This document shows, one piece after another, positions 53,070 to 60,922 of a stretch of 64,000 nt of DNA. Both the position numbers and the translations under genes were made by a program. The stretch is from Bosea sp. (in: a-proteobacteria) (GTDB taxonomy: Bacteria > Pseudomonadota > Alphaproteobacteria > Rhizobiales > Beijerinckiaceae), in assembly GCF_023953965.1 (NCBI RefSeq), contig NZ_JAMLIX010000002.1, forward strand, positions 868,001 to 932,000. Direction: 5' to 3'. The notes under the pieces were generated by a model. That model ran no database searches. It was not told the DNA's origin and was given only the letters and a program-made list of their open reading frames with translations. Every line of letters begins with the position of its first letter. Within the stretch, counting starts at the first letter, position 1.

Positions 53070-54170
53070 CTACGCCGCAAGCCACAGCAGCGAGCGCGGC
53101 GAGAGCCTGAGCGTGGCCTGGCTGCCGACGGCGAACAACCCGCTGCCGGACTGGAACGGCACGTCGACCGCCACCTCCGCCGCGCCGATGCTGACGCCGT
53201 AGCGCACGCTCGCGCCGAGGAATTCGCGGTTGGCGACGGTGCAGGGCAGGGCGAGCATGCCGTCCTCGGTGCCGCCGCCCGCCGCGCCGAGGCTGGCGTG
53301 CTGCGGACGGAAGACGAGGGTCGCGCCCTCCGGCACCGCTGCGTCGGCGGGAACCGGAACCCGCGTCCCGCCCTCGATCTCGAAGACGCGGGTCCCGCCG
53401 CTGCCGGTGAGCTTGCCGGCGAGGATGTTGGCGGTGCCGAGGAAGCCGGCGACGAACAGGTTGGCCGGCCGCTCGTAGAGCTCCATCGGCGTCCCGACCT
53501 GCTGGACGATGCCGTCGTTCATCACGGCGATGCGGTCGCAGATCGTGTTCGCCTCCTCCTGGTCGTGGGTGACGAAGATCGTGGTCAGGCCCAGCCGCTG
53601 CTGCAGATCGCGCAGCTCGCGCCTCACCTGCACGCGCATCTTGGCGTCGAGGTTGGAGAGCGGCTCGTCGAGCAGCAGCACCTTGGGCTCGACCGCGACG
53701 GTGCGCGCCACCGCGACGCGCTGCTGCTGGCCGCCGGAAAGCTGCGAGGGCCGCCGGTCGGCGAGATGGCCAAGGCCGACGAGGTCGAGCGCCGCCTCGA
53801 CCCGCCGCTCGACCTCGGCGCGCTTGACGCCGCGCTCCTCCAGCCCGAAGGCGACGTTGCGGCGCACGCTCATATGCGGCCAGAGCGCATAGGACTGGAA
53901 GACCATGCCGACATCGCGCTTCCAGGGCGGCAGGTCGGTGATCGGCTTGCCGCCGATCCGGACCTCGCCGGTATCGGCCTGGTTGAAGCCGGCGATCAGG
54001 CGCAGAAGCGTGGTCTTGCCGCAGCCGGAGGGGCCGAGGAAGGCGAAGAACTCGCCCGGCTCGATCGCGAGGTTGACGTCCTTGAGCACATGGTTCGTGC
54101 CATAGGACAGGTTGACGCCCGTAATGTCGACGGAGACGGCGGGCGTGGTCAGGGAGACGGTCGTGTTCAT
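53070..54170 (-). CDS. ABC transporter ATP-binding protein, FbpC/AfuC/PotA-like
   Basis: A 366-residue ATPase: Walker A GPSGCGKTT near residue 48, Q-loop VFQSYALWPHMSV, signature LSGGQQQR, Walker B VLLLDEPLSNLD, switch VTHDQEEA. A TOBE domain occupies residues about 250-366. It energises the importer formed with the fused permease and the binding protein upstream on the same strand. It starts 2 bases after the permease stop. Confidence 0.92.
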   Translation of the reverse strand: MNTTVSLTTPAVSVDITGVNLSYGTNHVLKDVNLAIEPGEFFAFLGPSGCGKTTLLRLIAGFNQADTGEVRIGGKPITDLPPWKRDVGMVFQSYALWPHMSVRRNVAFGLEERGVKRAEVERRVEAALDLVGLGHLADRRPSQLSGGQQQRVAVARTVAVEPKVLLLDEPLSNLDAKMRVQVRRELRDLQQRLGLTTIFVTHDQEEANTICDRIAVMNDGIVQQVGTPMELYERPANLFVAGFLGTANILAGKLTGSGGTRVFEIEGGTRVPVPADAAVPEGATLVFRPQHASLGAAGGGTEDGMLALPCTVANREFLGASVRYGVSIGAAEVAVDVPFQSGSGLFAVGSQATLRLSPRSLLWLAA

Positions 54171-54172
54171 GG

Positions 54173-55888
54173 TCAGTGGCCCATTCCCCTGGCCTTCTGG
54201 CTGCGTTCGATGATGAGATGCGAGAGGAAGGTGCAGGCCGCGACCAGGATCACCGCGACGACGCCGAGCGCCGCGCCCGGCCCGCGCCCGGCCGCCGACT
54301 GCATGAAGACGTAGAGCCCATAGGCCAGCGGCGCGTCTGAATTCGACTGCACCAGCATCAGCGTCGCCGAGAGCTCGACCGCCGCGGTGGCGAAGGAGGT
54401 GACGAAGCCGGCCAGGATCCCGCCGGCCATCAGCGGCACGACGATGCGCCTGACCGTGCGCGCCTTGGTCGCGCCCAGATTCTCGGCCGCCTCCTCGAGC
54501 GAGACCGAGATCTGCTGGAGCGCCGCATAGCAGGCGCGCAGCGCATAGGGCAGCCGCCGGATCGCCAGCGCCAGCACGATGGTGATCCACAGCGCGGCGA
54601 GCGGCGTCCCGCCCGGCAGGGTGATGCCGTAGAAGGTCCGAAGATAGCCGATGCCGAGCACCACGCCGGGGATGGCGAGCGCGGCCGAGGCCATCCAGTC
54701 GAGCCATTCGCGGCCGATCAGCTTGGTGCGCAGCACCAGATAGGCGATGGCCACGCCGAGCACGACGTCGATGCCGCCGGCGATGGTGGCATAGATCAGC
54801 GTGTTCTTGATGTAGATCGAGCTCTCGCCGAAGACGCGGGCGTAATGCGCCGTGGTGAAGCCGTCGGGCAGGGGCGAGTAGGACCAGATCGTGGCGAAGG
54901 AGAGCAGCAGCAGGCCCAGATGCGGCGCCAGCACCAGCGCCAGGATCAGGATGACGATGCCATAGCCGAACACCGCCTCCATCGGCGTCATCACCCGCTT
55001 GGCGAGGCCGCCGCCGCCGCGCTGCGTCGTGGCGTAATCGCGCCCCTTCAGCGCCCGCGCCGAGAGCCACATCGCCAGGACCGAGGCGACGATCAGCACG
55101 ACCGAGATGACATAGCCCATCGGATCGGCGATGCCGATCGAGGTGACGCGCAGATAGGCCTGCGGCGCCAGCATGTCCTTGACGTTGAGCAGGAGCGGTG
55201 TCGCCAGATCGTCGAAGACCTTGACGAAGACGAGCGAGGCGCCGGCGAGATAGCCCGGCATCGCGAGCGGGAAGACGATCCGCCGGAACAGCCTGAAGCC
55301 CGAGGAGCCGAGGTTCTGCGCGGCTTCCTCCATGGCGCGATCGACATTGCGCAGCGCCGCCGAGAGGTTGATCAGGATGAACGGGAAATAATGCACCGAC
55401 TGGACGAAGATGACGCCGTTCAGCCCCTCCATGAAGTCGATCTTGAAGCCGAACCAGTCGTCGAGCAGGAGGTTGATCGAGCCGTTGCGACCGAAGAAGA
55501 GCTGCATCGCCACCGCCCCGACGAAGGGCGGCATGATCAGCGGCAGGAAGCCCAGCGTCTGGACGATGGCCGCGCCGCGGAAGACGAAGCGCGTCGTGAG
55601 ATAGGCCAGCGGCAGGGCGAAGACGGAAGCCCAGACCACCGCCATCGCAGAGACATAGAAGGAATTCCACAAGGAGCGCATGAACAGCTCGGTGCGGACG
55701 AAATCGTAGAAATTGACGAGCGTGAAGGTCGAGGTGCCTTTTTCGGTGAAGGCGACATAGATCACCGTCGCGACCGGCAGCACCAGGAACATCATGAGGA
55801 AGGCGGCGATCGCCAGCGCCAGCGCGATCTGGCCGGGCGTGCCGGCGCTGCGGCGGGGGCGGGAAGCCGGGATCGGGATGGCGGTCAT
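54173..55888 (-). CDS. ABC transporter permease, two fused domains (FbpB/AfuB-like)
   Basis: A 571-residue membrane protein with twelve helices in two homologous halves. Each half has an EAA loop: EEAAQNLGSSGFRLFRRIV near residue 200 and EEAAENLGATKARTVRRIV near 480. The fused form is typical of iron, sugar-phosphate and aminoethylphosphonate importers. It is preceded by a 91-bp gap with hairpins after the binding-protein gene. Confidence 0.9.
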   Translation of the reverse strand: MTAIPIPASRPRRSAGTPGQIALALAIAAFLMMFLVLPVATVIYVAFTEKGTSTFTLVNFYDFVRTELFMRSLWNSFYVSAMAVVWASVFALPLAYLTTRFVFRGAAIVQTLGFLPLIMPPFVGAVAMQLFFGRNGSINLLLDDWFGFKIDFMEGLNGVIFVQSVHYFPFILINLSAALRNVDRAMEEAAQNLGSSGFRLFRRIVFPLAMPGYLAGASLVFVKVFDDLATPLLLNVKDMLAPQAYLRVTSIGIADPMGYVISVVLIVASVLAMWLSARALKGRDYATTQRGGGGLAKRVMTPMEAVFGYGIVILILALVLAPHLGLLLLSFATIWSYSPLPDGFTTAHYARVFGESSIYIKNTLIYATIAGGIDVVLGVAIAYLVLRTKLIGREWLDWMASAALAIPGVVLGIGYLRTFYGITLPGGTPLAALWITIVLALAIRRLPYALRACYAALQQISVSLEEAAENLGATKARTVRRIVVPLMAGGILAGFVTSFATAAVELSATLMLVQSNSDAPLAYGLYVFMQSAAGRGPGAALGVVAVILVAACTFLSHLIIERSQKARGMGH

Positions 55889-55918
55889 GGGCAGCCTTTG
55901 CGAAGGGCGTTTGGCCGG

Positions 55919-55949
55919 GCGCGGCCGGCAGGCGGTCCCCGGGCCGCGC
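55919..55949 (-). terminator. Intercistronic hairpin after the binding-protein gene
   Basis: Arms GCGCGGCC (55919-55926) and GGCCGCGC (55942-55949) with a 15-base loop, plus an overlapping GGTC..CCGGG/CCCGG..GACC pairing. No U-tract follows. It probably lets the binding protein be made in excess over the permease. Confidence 0.45.
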
Positions 55950-55979
55950 TGCCGCGTCGCCCGGGAACGACCAAAAGGC

Positions 55980-57317
55980 CTACTTCGTCGCCTTGAGCGC
56001 TTCTTCCGCCTTGGCCTTCGCCTTGGCGTAGTTGTCGCGGGCGAAGCTCGCCCACTGGCTCTCGATCTCGGCCTGGCGGGCGCCCTTCTCCTTGCCGCCG
56101 GTGAAGGCGCCGCGGAGTTCCGGGCTCGCAGCCTGTGCCTCGGTCACCGGCATGGCGGCGAGCAGCACGCGGGCTTCCTCGGCCAGCGCCTTGGCCTTGT
56201 CGTTCGGCTTCTTGGCGAGCGCCGCGTCGACCTCGTGCAGCACCTTGTTGACGCCCTTCAGCGCATCGAGCTGGAAGGAGATCAGCTGGTCGAACAGCGT
56301 ATCGACCACCGCGGTGCGCCCTTCCGACTTGTCGACGTCGAAGCCGATCATCTTCTGGAAGCGCGGATCGGTGAAGGGGTTGGGATAGTCGGGGCCGGCC
56401 TTGGCGTAGACGGTCGGGTTGACCGGCAGGCGGCGGATGCCGGGCTCGAGCAGAACCTCCTGGCCGGCGGGCGAGAGCAGGAACTCGATGAAGGCTTCGG
56501 CGGCGGCCTGGTTCGGCGCGTTGGCGATGATGCCGACATTGGCCGGGACCACGGTCGTCACGCTCGGATAGACGAACTTGATCGGGAAGCCGGAAGCCTG
56601 GGCCGAGAAGGCGAAGAAGTCGATGACGATGCCGACGCCGACCTGGCCGGAATTGACCTGCTCGGGCACGCCGAAGGAGCGCTCGTTGATCGCGCGGAAA
56701 TTGCCGGCCATCTCCTTGATGGTGCGCCAGCCCTTGTCCCAGCCCTCGCCCTGCAGGATCGTCTCGATCGTCAGATGCGTCGTGCCGGAGCGCGAGGGCG
56801 CCGCGATCGAGACATGGTCGTAGAAGACGGGCTTGGCGAGGTCCTGCCACTCCTTGGGCTCGGGCAGCTTGTTGGCCTTGGCGTAGCGGTCGTTCCACAT
56901 GATGCCGTAGCCGGAGGCCGCGAAGCCGGAATAGAAGCCCTGCGGGTCGTTGATCGGGTAGGAGCCGATCTTGTCGGGGATGCCGGTCGCCTTGGACTTG
57001 TAGGGGGTCAGCAGCTTCTTGCCCTTCAGCACCTCGAAGGCGTCGGGCGCCGAGGCCCAGAACAGGTCGACCTGGTTGTTGGCCTTGGTCTCCTCGACAT
57101 ATTTCACGCCGGCATTGGTGTTGCGGTTCTGCACTTCGAGCGTGACGCCCGGAACCGCCTTCTCGAACGCCTTCTTGATCGGGTCGGTCACGTCCTTGGA
57201 GAAGGAGGTGACGACCGTGACCTTGCCGGAAGGCGCCTGCGCCAGCGCGACGGTCGCGAGCGAAGCGCCGAGCGACAGGCTAAGAGTGGCCGCGAGCGCG
57301 GCCCTGCGATTGAGCAT
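55980..57317 (-). CDS. ABC transporter periplasmic substrate-binding protein (AfuA/FbpA/PgtC-like)
   Basis: A 445-residue protein. The signal peptide is residues 1-27 (MLNRRAALAATLSLSLGASL, cleavage after LAQ). The mature part has VTVVTSFSKDVTDPIKKAFE, DLFWASAPDAFEVLKG and APSRSGTTHLTIETILQGEG. These last segments also occur in the PgtC-like protein at 60919, so the two are paralogues. The C-terminal 100 residues are Lys/Ala-rich helices. The RBS GGGAGGA is 5 bases before ATG 57317. A sigma-54 promoter with enhancer-like repeats lies upstream. Probably binds an organic phosphate; that is inference from the PgtABC link and AfuA. Confidence 0.88.
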   Translation of the reverse strand: MLNRRAALAATLSLSLGASLATVALAQAPSGKVTVVTSFSKDVTDPIKKAFEKAVPGVTLEVQNRNTNAGVKYVEETKANNQVDLFWASAPDAFEVLKGKKLLTPYKSKATGIPDKIGSYPINDPQGFYSGFAASGYGIMWNDRYAKANKLPEPKEWQDLAKPVFYDHVSIAAPSRSGTTHLTIETILQGEGWDKGWRTIKEMAGNFRAINERSFGVPEQVNSGQVGVGIVIDFFAFSAQASGFPIKFVYPSVTTVVPANVGIIANAPNQAAAEAFIEFLLSPAGQEVLLEPGIRRLPVNPTVYAKAGPDYPNPFTDPRFQKMIGFDVDKSEGRTAVVDTLFDQLISFQLDALKGVNKVLHEVDAALAKKPNDKAKALAEEARVLLAAMPVTEAQAASPELRGAFTGGKEKGARQAEIESQWASFARDNYAKAKAKAEEALKATK

Positions 57318-57373
57318 GAGATCCTCCCAAAGGATTGTGTTCGTTTCGACGTCGAGGCCGATGGGGCTCACCC

Positions 57374-57390
57374 AGCAACTGCGATGCCAG
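57374..57390 (-). promoter_or_regulatory. Sigma-54 promoter of the binding-protein/permease/ATPase operon
   Basis: The minus strand reads CTGGCATCGCAGTTGCT from 57390 to 57374. TGGCA and TTGCT match the -24/-12 consensus, and exactly 10 bases lie between the GG and the GC, as sigma-54 requires. The start would be near 57363, giving a 46-base leader to the ATG at 57317. The NtrC-type regulator encoded immediately upstream keeps the GAFTGA loop needed to activate such a promoter. Confidence 0.75.
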
Positions 57391-57407
57391 AAGCGGGTTG
57401 TTCTGAT

Positions 57408-57419
57408 TTCATTAATGAA
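57408..57419. promoter_or_regulatory. AT-rich palindrome TTCATTAATGAA between enhancer repeats and sigma-54 promoter
   Basis: A perfect 12-bp palindrome, 18 bp upstream of the -24 element, in the position where IHF or another bending protein often acts. It could equally be a separate operator. Confidence 0.35.
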
Positions 57420-57461
57420 TTCGGGAGGCGGGGGCGTGAAAGACCCGATTTCTGGGGCGTG

Positions 57462-57503
57462 GCGGTAACAGGCCGGCGCATGCGATGGGTCATTGCGGTA
57501 ACA
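57462..57503 (-). promoter_or_regulatory. Enhancer-like direct repeats GCGGTAACA
   Basis: Two identical 9-mers, 57462-57470 and 57495-57503, are 33 bp apart, which is three helical turns and puts them on the same DNA face. They are about 77 and 110 bp upstream of the -24 element. This is typical for upstream activator sites of NtrC-type proteins. The gap 57318-57620 holds these sites, the promoter and one repeat, but no gene. Confidence 0.6.
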
Positions 57504-57508
57504 TGAGA

Positions 57509-57586
57509 CGTCATTCCGCGGCTTCGCGCGGCGAAGAACCCGGTCGTGGTTTCCGGGTTCGATCCTGACGGATCGCCCGGAATGAC
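57509..57586. repeat. Hairpin repeat of the CGTCATTCCGGG type (longer form)
   Basis: Outer arms CGTCATTCC and CCCGGAATGAC enclose two inner stems: CTTCGC-GCG-GCGAAG (57522-57536) and CGATCC-TGAC-GGATCG (57560-57575). It shares its ends and first inner stem with the 43-bp element at 45855. It lies between the response-regulator gene and the enhancer repeats and may terminate the upstream transcript. Confidence 0.7.
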
Positions 57587-57620
57587 AGAGGCGGTGCTCA
57601 ATGAAATCCTCTGAATGCCA

Positions 57621-58976
57621 TCAATCCGCGAGCGCCGCCGACCCGTTCAGCCCATAGCGGCGCATCTTGAGGTAGAGCGTCTTGCGGGTGATGCCGAGCG
57701 CCGCGGCTGTGACGCCGATGCGCCCGCCATGGCGCTTCAGCGCGGCGCCGATCGCCGCCGCCTCGGCGATGGCGACCTCCTCCTCCAGCGTGCGCCCGGC
57801 GCCGCCGGAGGCCGCCATGCCGGCATCGGCATCCTCGAAATCCTCGTCCATGCCGAGCAGGCTGCGCTCGGCGGCGTTGCGCAGCTCGCGCACATTGCCG
57901 GGCCAGTCCTGCCGCGTCAGCCTTTGCAGCGCGTCGCGCCCGAGCGGCGGAGCAGAGCGTCCGATGCGCGCGGCGGCGAGCGCCAGGAAGTGCTGGAACA
58001 GCACGGGGATATCCTCGCGCCGGTCGCGCAGCGGCGGCAGGCGCAGCGTCACGACGTTGAGCCGGTAGACCAGGTCCTCGCGGAAGCCGCCGGCGCGGGC
58101 GAGCGCGGCGAGGTCGGTCTTGGTCGCGGCGACGATGCGGATGTCGACCGCGATTTCCTTGTTGGAGCCGAGGCGCTCGATCCGCCGCTCCTGAAGCGCG
58201 CGCAGCAGCCGCACCTGCGCCGCGATCGGCATCGATTCGATCTCGTCGAGGAAGAGGGTGCCGCCGCTGGCATGCTCGATCTTGCCGATCCGCCGCTCGC
58301 GCGCGCCGGTGAAGGCGCCGGCCTCGTGGCCGAACAGCTCGCTTTCGATCATCGTCTCGGGGATCGCCCCGCAATTCACCGCGACGAAGCGTCCGGCCCG
58401 GCGGCTGCAGAGATCGTGCAGCGCGCGCGCCGCGACCTCCTTGCCGGTCCCGGTCTCGCCGAAAAGCAGCACGTCCGTATCGGCCTCGGCCAGCAATGCG
58501 AGCCGGCCGCGCAGCCGCGCGATCGCCGGCGAATGGCCGACGAGGCGTGCGGCCCAGGGGTCCTCGGGCGCCGCGCCCGCCTTCAGCGCGCGGTTCTCGA
58601 TGATGAGGCGGCGGTATTCGCTGGCGCGCCTGATCGTCTCGATCAGCCGGACGGGATCGGCCGGCTTTTCAACGAAATCCCAGGCACCTTCGCGGATCGC
58701 CTTGACCGCCATGGGAACATCGGCATGACCGGTGATCAGCACCACCGGGATCTCTGCGTCGATCGCGGTCACGGCCGAAAGCAGCCCGAAGCCGTCGCGG
58801 CCGGGCATGCGCACGTCGCTGACCAGCACGACGGCGGACTCGCGGGCAAGCCCGGTCAGAGCGGCGTCGCCGCTGCGTCGGGCCAGGACCGTGAAGCCTT
58901 CCAGCTCCAGCGTCAGCCGCCAGGCTTCCAGCACCTCGGCATCGTCGTCGACGAGGATGATCTGCGGCGCGCTCAT
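57621..58976 (-). CDS. Sigma-54-dependent response regulator (NtrC family, PgtA/DctD-like)
   Basis: A 451-residue regulator. The receiver domain (1-120) has Asp10-Asp12, phospho-acceptor Asp54 in VSDVRMPG, Thr82 and Lys104. The AAA+ domain (about 148-380) has Walker A GETGTGKE, the sigma-54-contacting loop GAFTGA, and Walker B GGTLFLDEIE. A Fis-type HTH closes the protein (GVTAAALGITRKTLYLKM). It should activate the sigma-54 promoter at 57374. The ATG overlaps the kinase stop codon. Confidence 0.92.
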   Translation of the reverse strand: MSAPQIILVDDDAEVLEAWRLTLELEGFTVLARRSGDAALTGLARESAVVLVSDVRMPGRDGFGLLSAVTAIDAEIPVVLITGHADVPMAVKAIREGAWDFVEKPADPVRLIETIRRASEYRRLIIENRALKAGAAPEDPWAARLVGHSPAIARLRGRLALLAEADTDVLLFGETGTGKEVAARALHDLCSRRAGRFVAVNCGAIPETMIESELFGHEAGAFTGARERRIGKIEHASGGTLFLDEIESMPIAAQVRLLRALQERRIERLGSNKEIAVDIRIVAATKTDLAALARAGGFREDLVYRLNVVTLRLPPLRDRREDIPVLFQHFLALAAARIGRSAPPLGRDALQRLTRQDWPGNVRELRNAAERSLLGMDEDFEDADAGMAASGGAGRTLEEEVAIAEAAAIGAALKRHGGRIGVTAAALGITRKTLYLKMRRYGLNGSAALAD

Positions 58977-60922
58977 GCGTCGATTTCCAGCGGAGCCATG
59001 ACGTGGAGGGTCGTCCCTTCGAGCGTGATCAGGAAGCGCGTGCCGGCGGGGCCGGTCGCGGCGACGGAAAGCGTGCCGCCGAGATCCTTGATGATGTTGT
59101 AGGACAGCGACAGCCCGAGGCCGAGCCCGGAGCCGACCGGCTTGGTCGTGAAGAACGGATCGAAGATCCGTTCCAGATGGACCCGGTCGATGCCGGGGCC
59201 GCTGTCCTCGACCCAGATCGCGACCCCGTGGCCGGCACGCCGCGCGCCGACCGCGATGGTCGCGCCCTCGGTGCCCGCGACGGCGTCGAGCGCGTTGGCG
59301 ATCAGGTTGACCAGCACCTGTTCGAGCCGGATCTCCTCGGCATGGACATAAAGCTTGCCGGCCGGCACCTCGCGCCGCAGCCTGACCCGCTCGGCCTCGA
59401 AGCGCGGCCCGAACAGCGAGAGCGCGGTCTCGATCACCGCGCCGACCTCGACGGGGACGAGTACCACGCCGGGCTTGCGGGCGAAGCGTCTGAGATGCGC
59501 GATCAGCTCGGCCGCGCGCGTCGTCAGCGCCTGGATGCGGCCGATCGCCTTCCGCGCCTCCTCGGGCCGGCCCCGCTCCAGCAGGCGCGCGCCGTTATGG
59601 GCATGCGAGCGGATCGCGGCGAGCGGCTGGTTGAGCTCGTGGCTCAGGCCCGCCGCCATCTGGCCCAGCGCCGCGAGCTTGGCCGCCTGGATCAGGTCGT
59701 CGCGCGTCTGCCGGAAGACGGCGAGCGCGCGGGCGAGGTCGCCAAGCTCGTCATTGCCCGTCTGCGGCGGCAGCGCCGAGGACTGGCCGCCGGCGATGCT
59801 GGTCGCTGCCTCGGTCAGGACGCGCAAGCGGGCGACGAGATGGCGCCGGACATAGAACCAGCCGATCGCGAGCGCGCCGATGAGCGAGGCCGCCGCGATG
59901 GCGAGCAGCAGGTCGCGGCCGAGCCGGATGGCTTGAGCCGAGCGGTCGGCGGCTTCCTTCGCCACGGCTTCCGTCCGCCGCACCTCCTGCGAGACCAGCG
60001 TGCCGAGCTCGGTGATGAGGCGGCGGCTTTCCGCGATCAGGCGCTGCGCATCGGCCGCCGCGGCGAGCTCCGCGCGCTTGAGGCCGGGCAGGCCGGCATT
60101 GGTGTCGGCGAGCCCGACCAGGCGCTGCGTGATCTGCCTGGCCGTGATCGTGTCGGCCCAGCCGGCGAGCGCCTTCGCCTCGACCTCGAGCTGGTCGACC
60201 GCCTCGCCGATGACATGGCCGGTCTGCTCCATGTCCTCCCGGGTCTGCACCGTGCCGAGCCGCCCGAACAGCCCGACGATCAGATTGGCCTGGGCGTTGA
60301 GCGTCATCAGCGCCTCGCTCTTGCGGGTCTCCTCGCGGATCGTGTTCGGCCTGCCGGGAGCTTCGCCGCCCTGGCCGAGCGCCGTCTCGATGTTGAAGCG
60401 GGCGTCGTCGATCAGCGGCTCGATCTCGTCGATGAGATCCGCCTGGAGCCAGCGCAATTCCTCGCTGATGCCGCGGATGCGCTCACCGAGCGTGAAGCGG
60501 CGCTCCGAGACCTCGTCGATCGCGGCGAGGTTGCGGCGGATCTCGGCGGCGACCGCGGTCAGCGCCGGGGCGTCGAAGCCGCTGCCCGCCCGCTCGGACA
60601 GGACCTTGTCGAGCTCGTTCAGGCGCTCCCCGACGAGGCGCCGGCCGCGATCGTAGCCGTCGCGCCGCTCGGCATTGGCGAGCTCGGGCATGCCGGCGAT
60701 GACGCGGGCGCTGGCTTCGGCGAGCCGGGCGGCCGAGGCGAGGCCGGGCAGGTGGTCGCTGGCGATCGCCGCGAGCTCCTTGCTCAGCCGCTCATAGGAG
60801 ATGACGCCGACGATGCCGGCGCCGACCGCGAAGAGGCCGACACCGAGGAAGGCCGCGATCAGCCGCCCGCCGATGCCGAAGCGCCGCCGGCGCCAAGGGG
60901 GCGTCACGGCCGGCAGCGTCAT
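58973..60922 (-). CDS. Membrane sensor histidine kinase (PgtB/DctB-like)
   Basis: A 649-residue kinase. The first membrane helix is at residues 20-42 and the second near 345-365, enclosing a long helical periplasmic sensor domain of about 300 residues. A HAMP-like linker follows. The phospho-acceptor His438 is in AAGLSHELNQPLAAIRSH. The ATPase domain has the N-box NLIANALDAV, VEDSGPGID and a GLGLGLSLS loop. The large periplasmic region fits interaction with a binding protein, as in PgtB-PgtC. ATG 60922 overlaps the upstream stop as ATGA. Confidence 0.9.
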   Translation of the reverse strand: MTLPAVTPPWRRRRFGIGGRLIAAFLGVGLFAVGAGIVGVISYERLSKELAAIASDHLPGLASAARLAEASARVIAGMPELANAERRDGYDRGRRLVGERLNELDKVLSERAGSGFDAPALTAVAAEIRRNLAAIDEVSERRFTLGERIRGISEELRWLQADLIDEIEPLIDDARFNIETALGQGGEAPGRPNTIREETRKSEALMTLNAQANLIVGLFGRLGTVQTREDMEQTGHVIGEAVDQLEVEAKALAGWADTITARQITQRLVGLADTNAGLPGLKRAELAAAADAQRLIAESRRLITELGTLVSQEVRRTEAVAKEAADRSAQAIRLGRDLLLAIAAASLIGALAIGWFYVRRHLVARLRVLTEAATSIAGGQSSALPPQTGNDELGDLARALAVFRQTRDDLIQAAKLAALGQMAAGLSHELNQPLAAIRSHAHNGARLLERGRPEEARKAIGRIQALTTRAAELIAHLRRFARKPGVVLVPVEVGAVIETALSLFGPRFEAERVRLRREVPAGKLYVHAEEIRLEQVLVNLIANALDAVAGTEGATIAVGARRAGHGVAIWVEDSGPGIDRVHLERIFDPFFTTKPVGSGLGLGLSLSYNIIKDLGGTLSVAATGPAGTRFLITLEGTTLHVMAPLEIDA

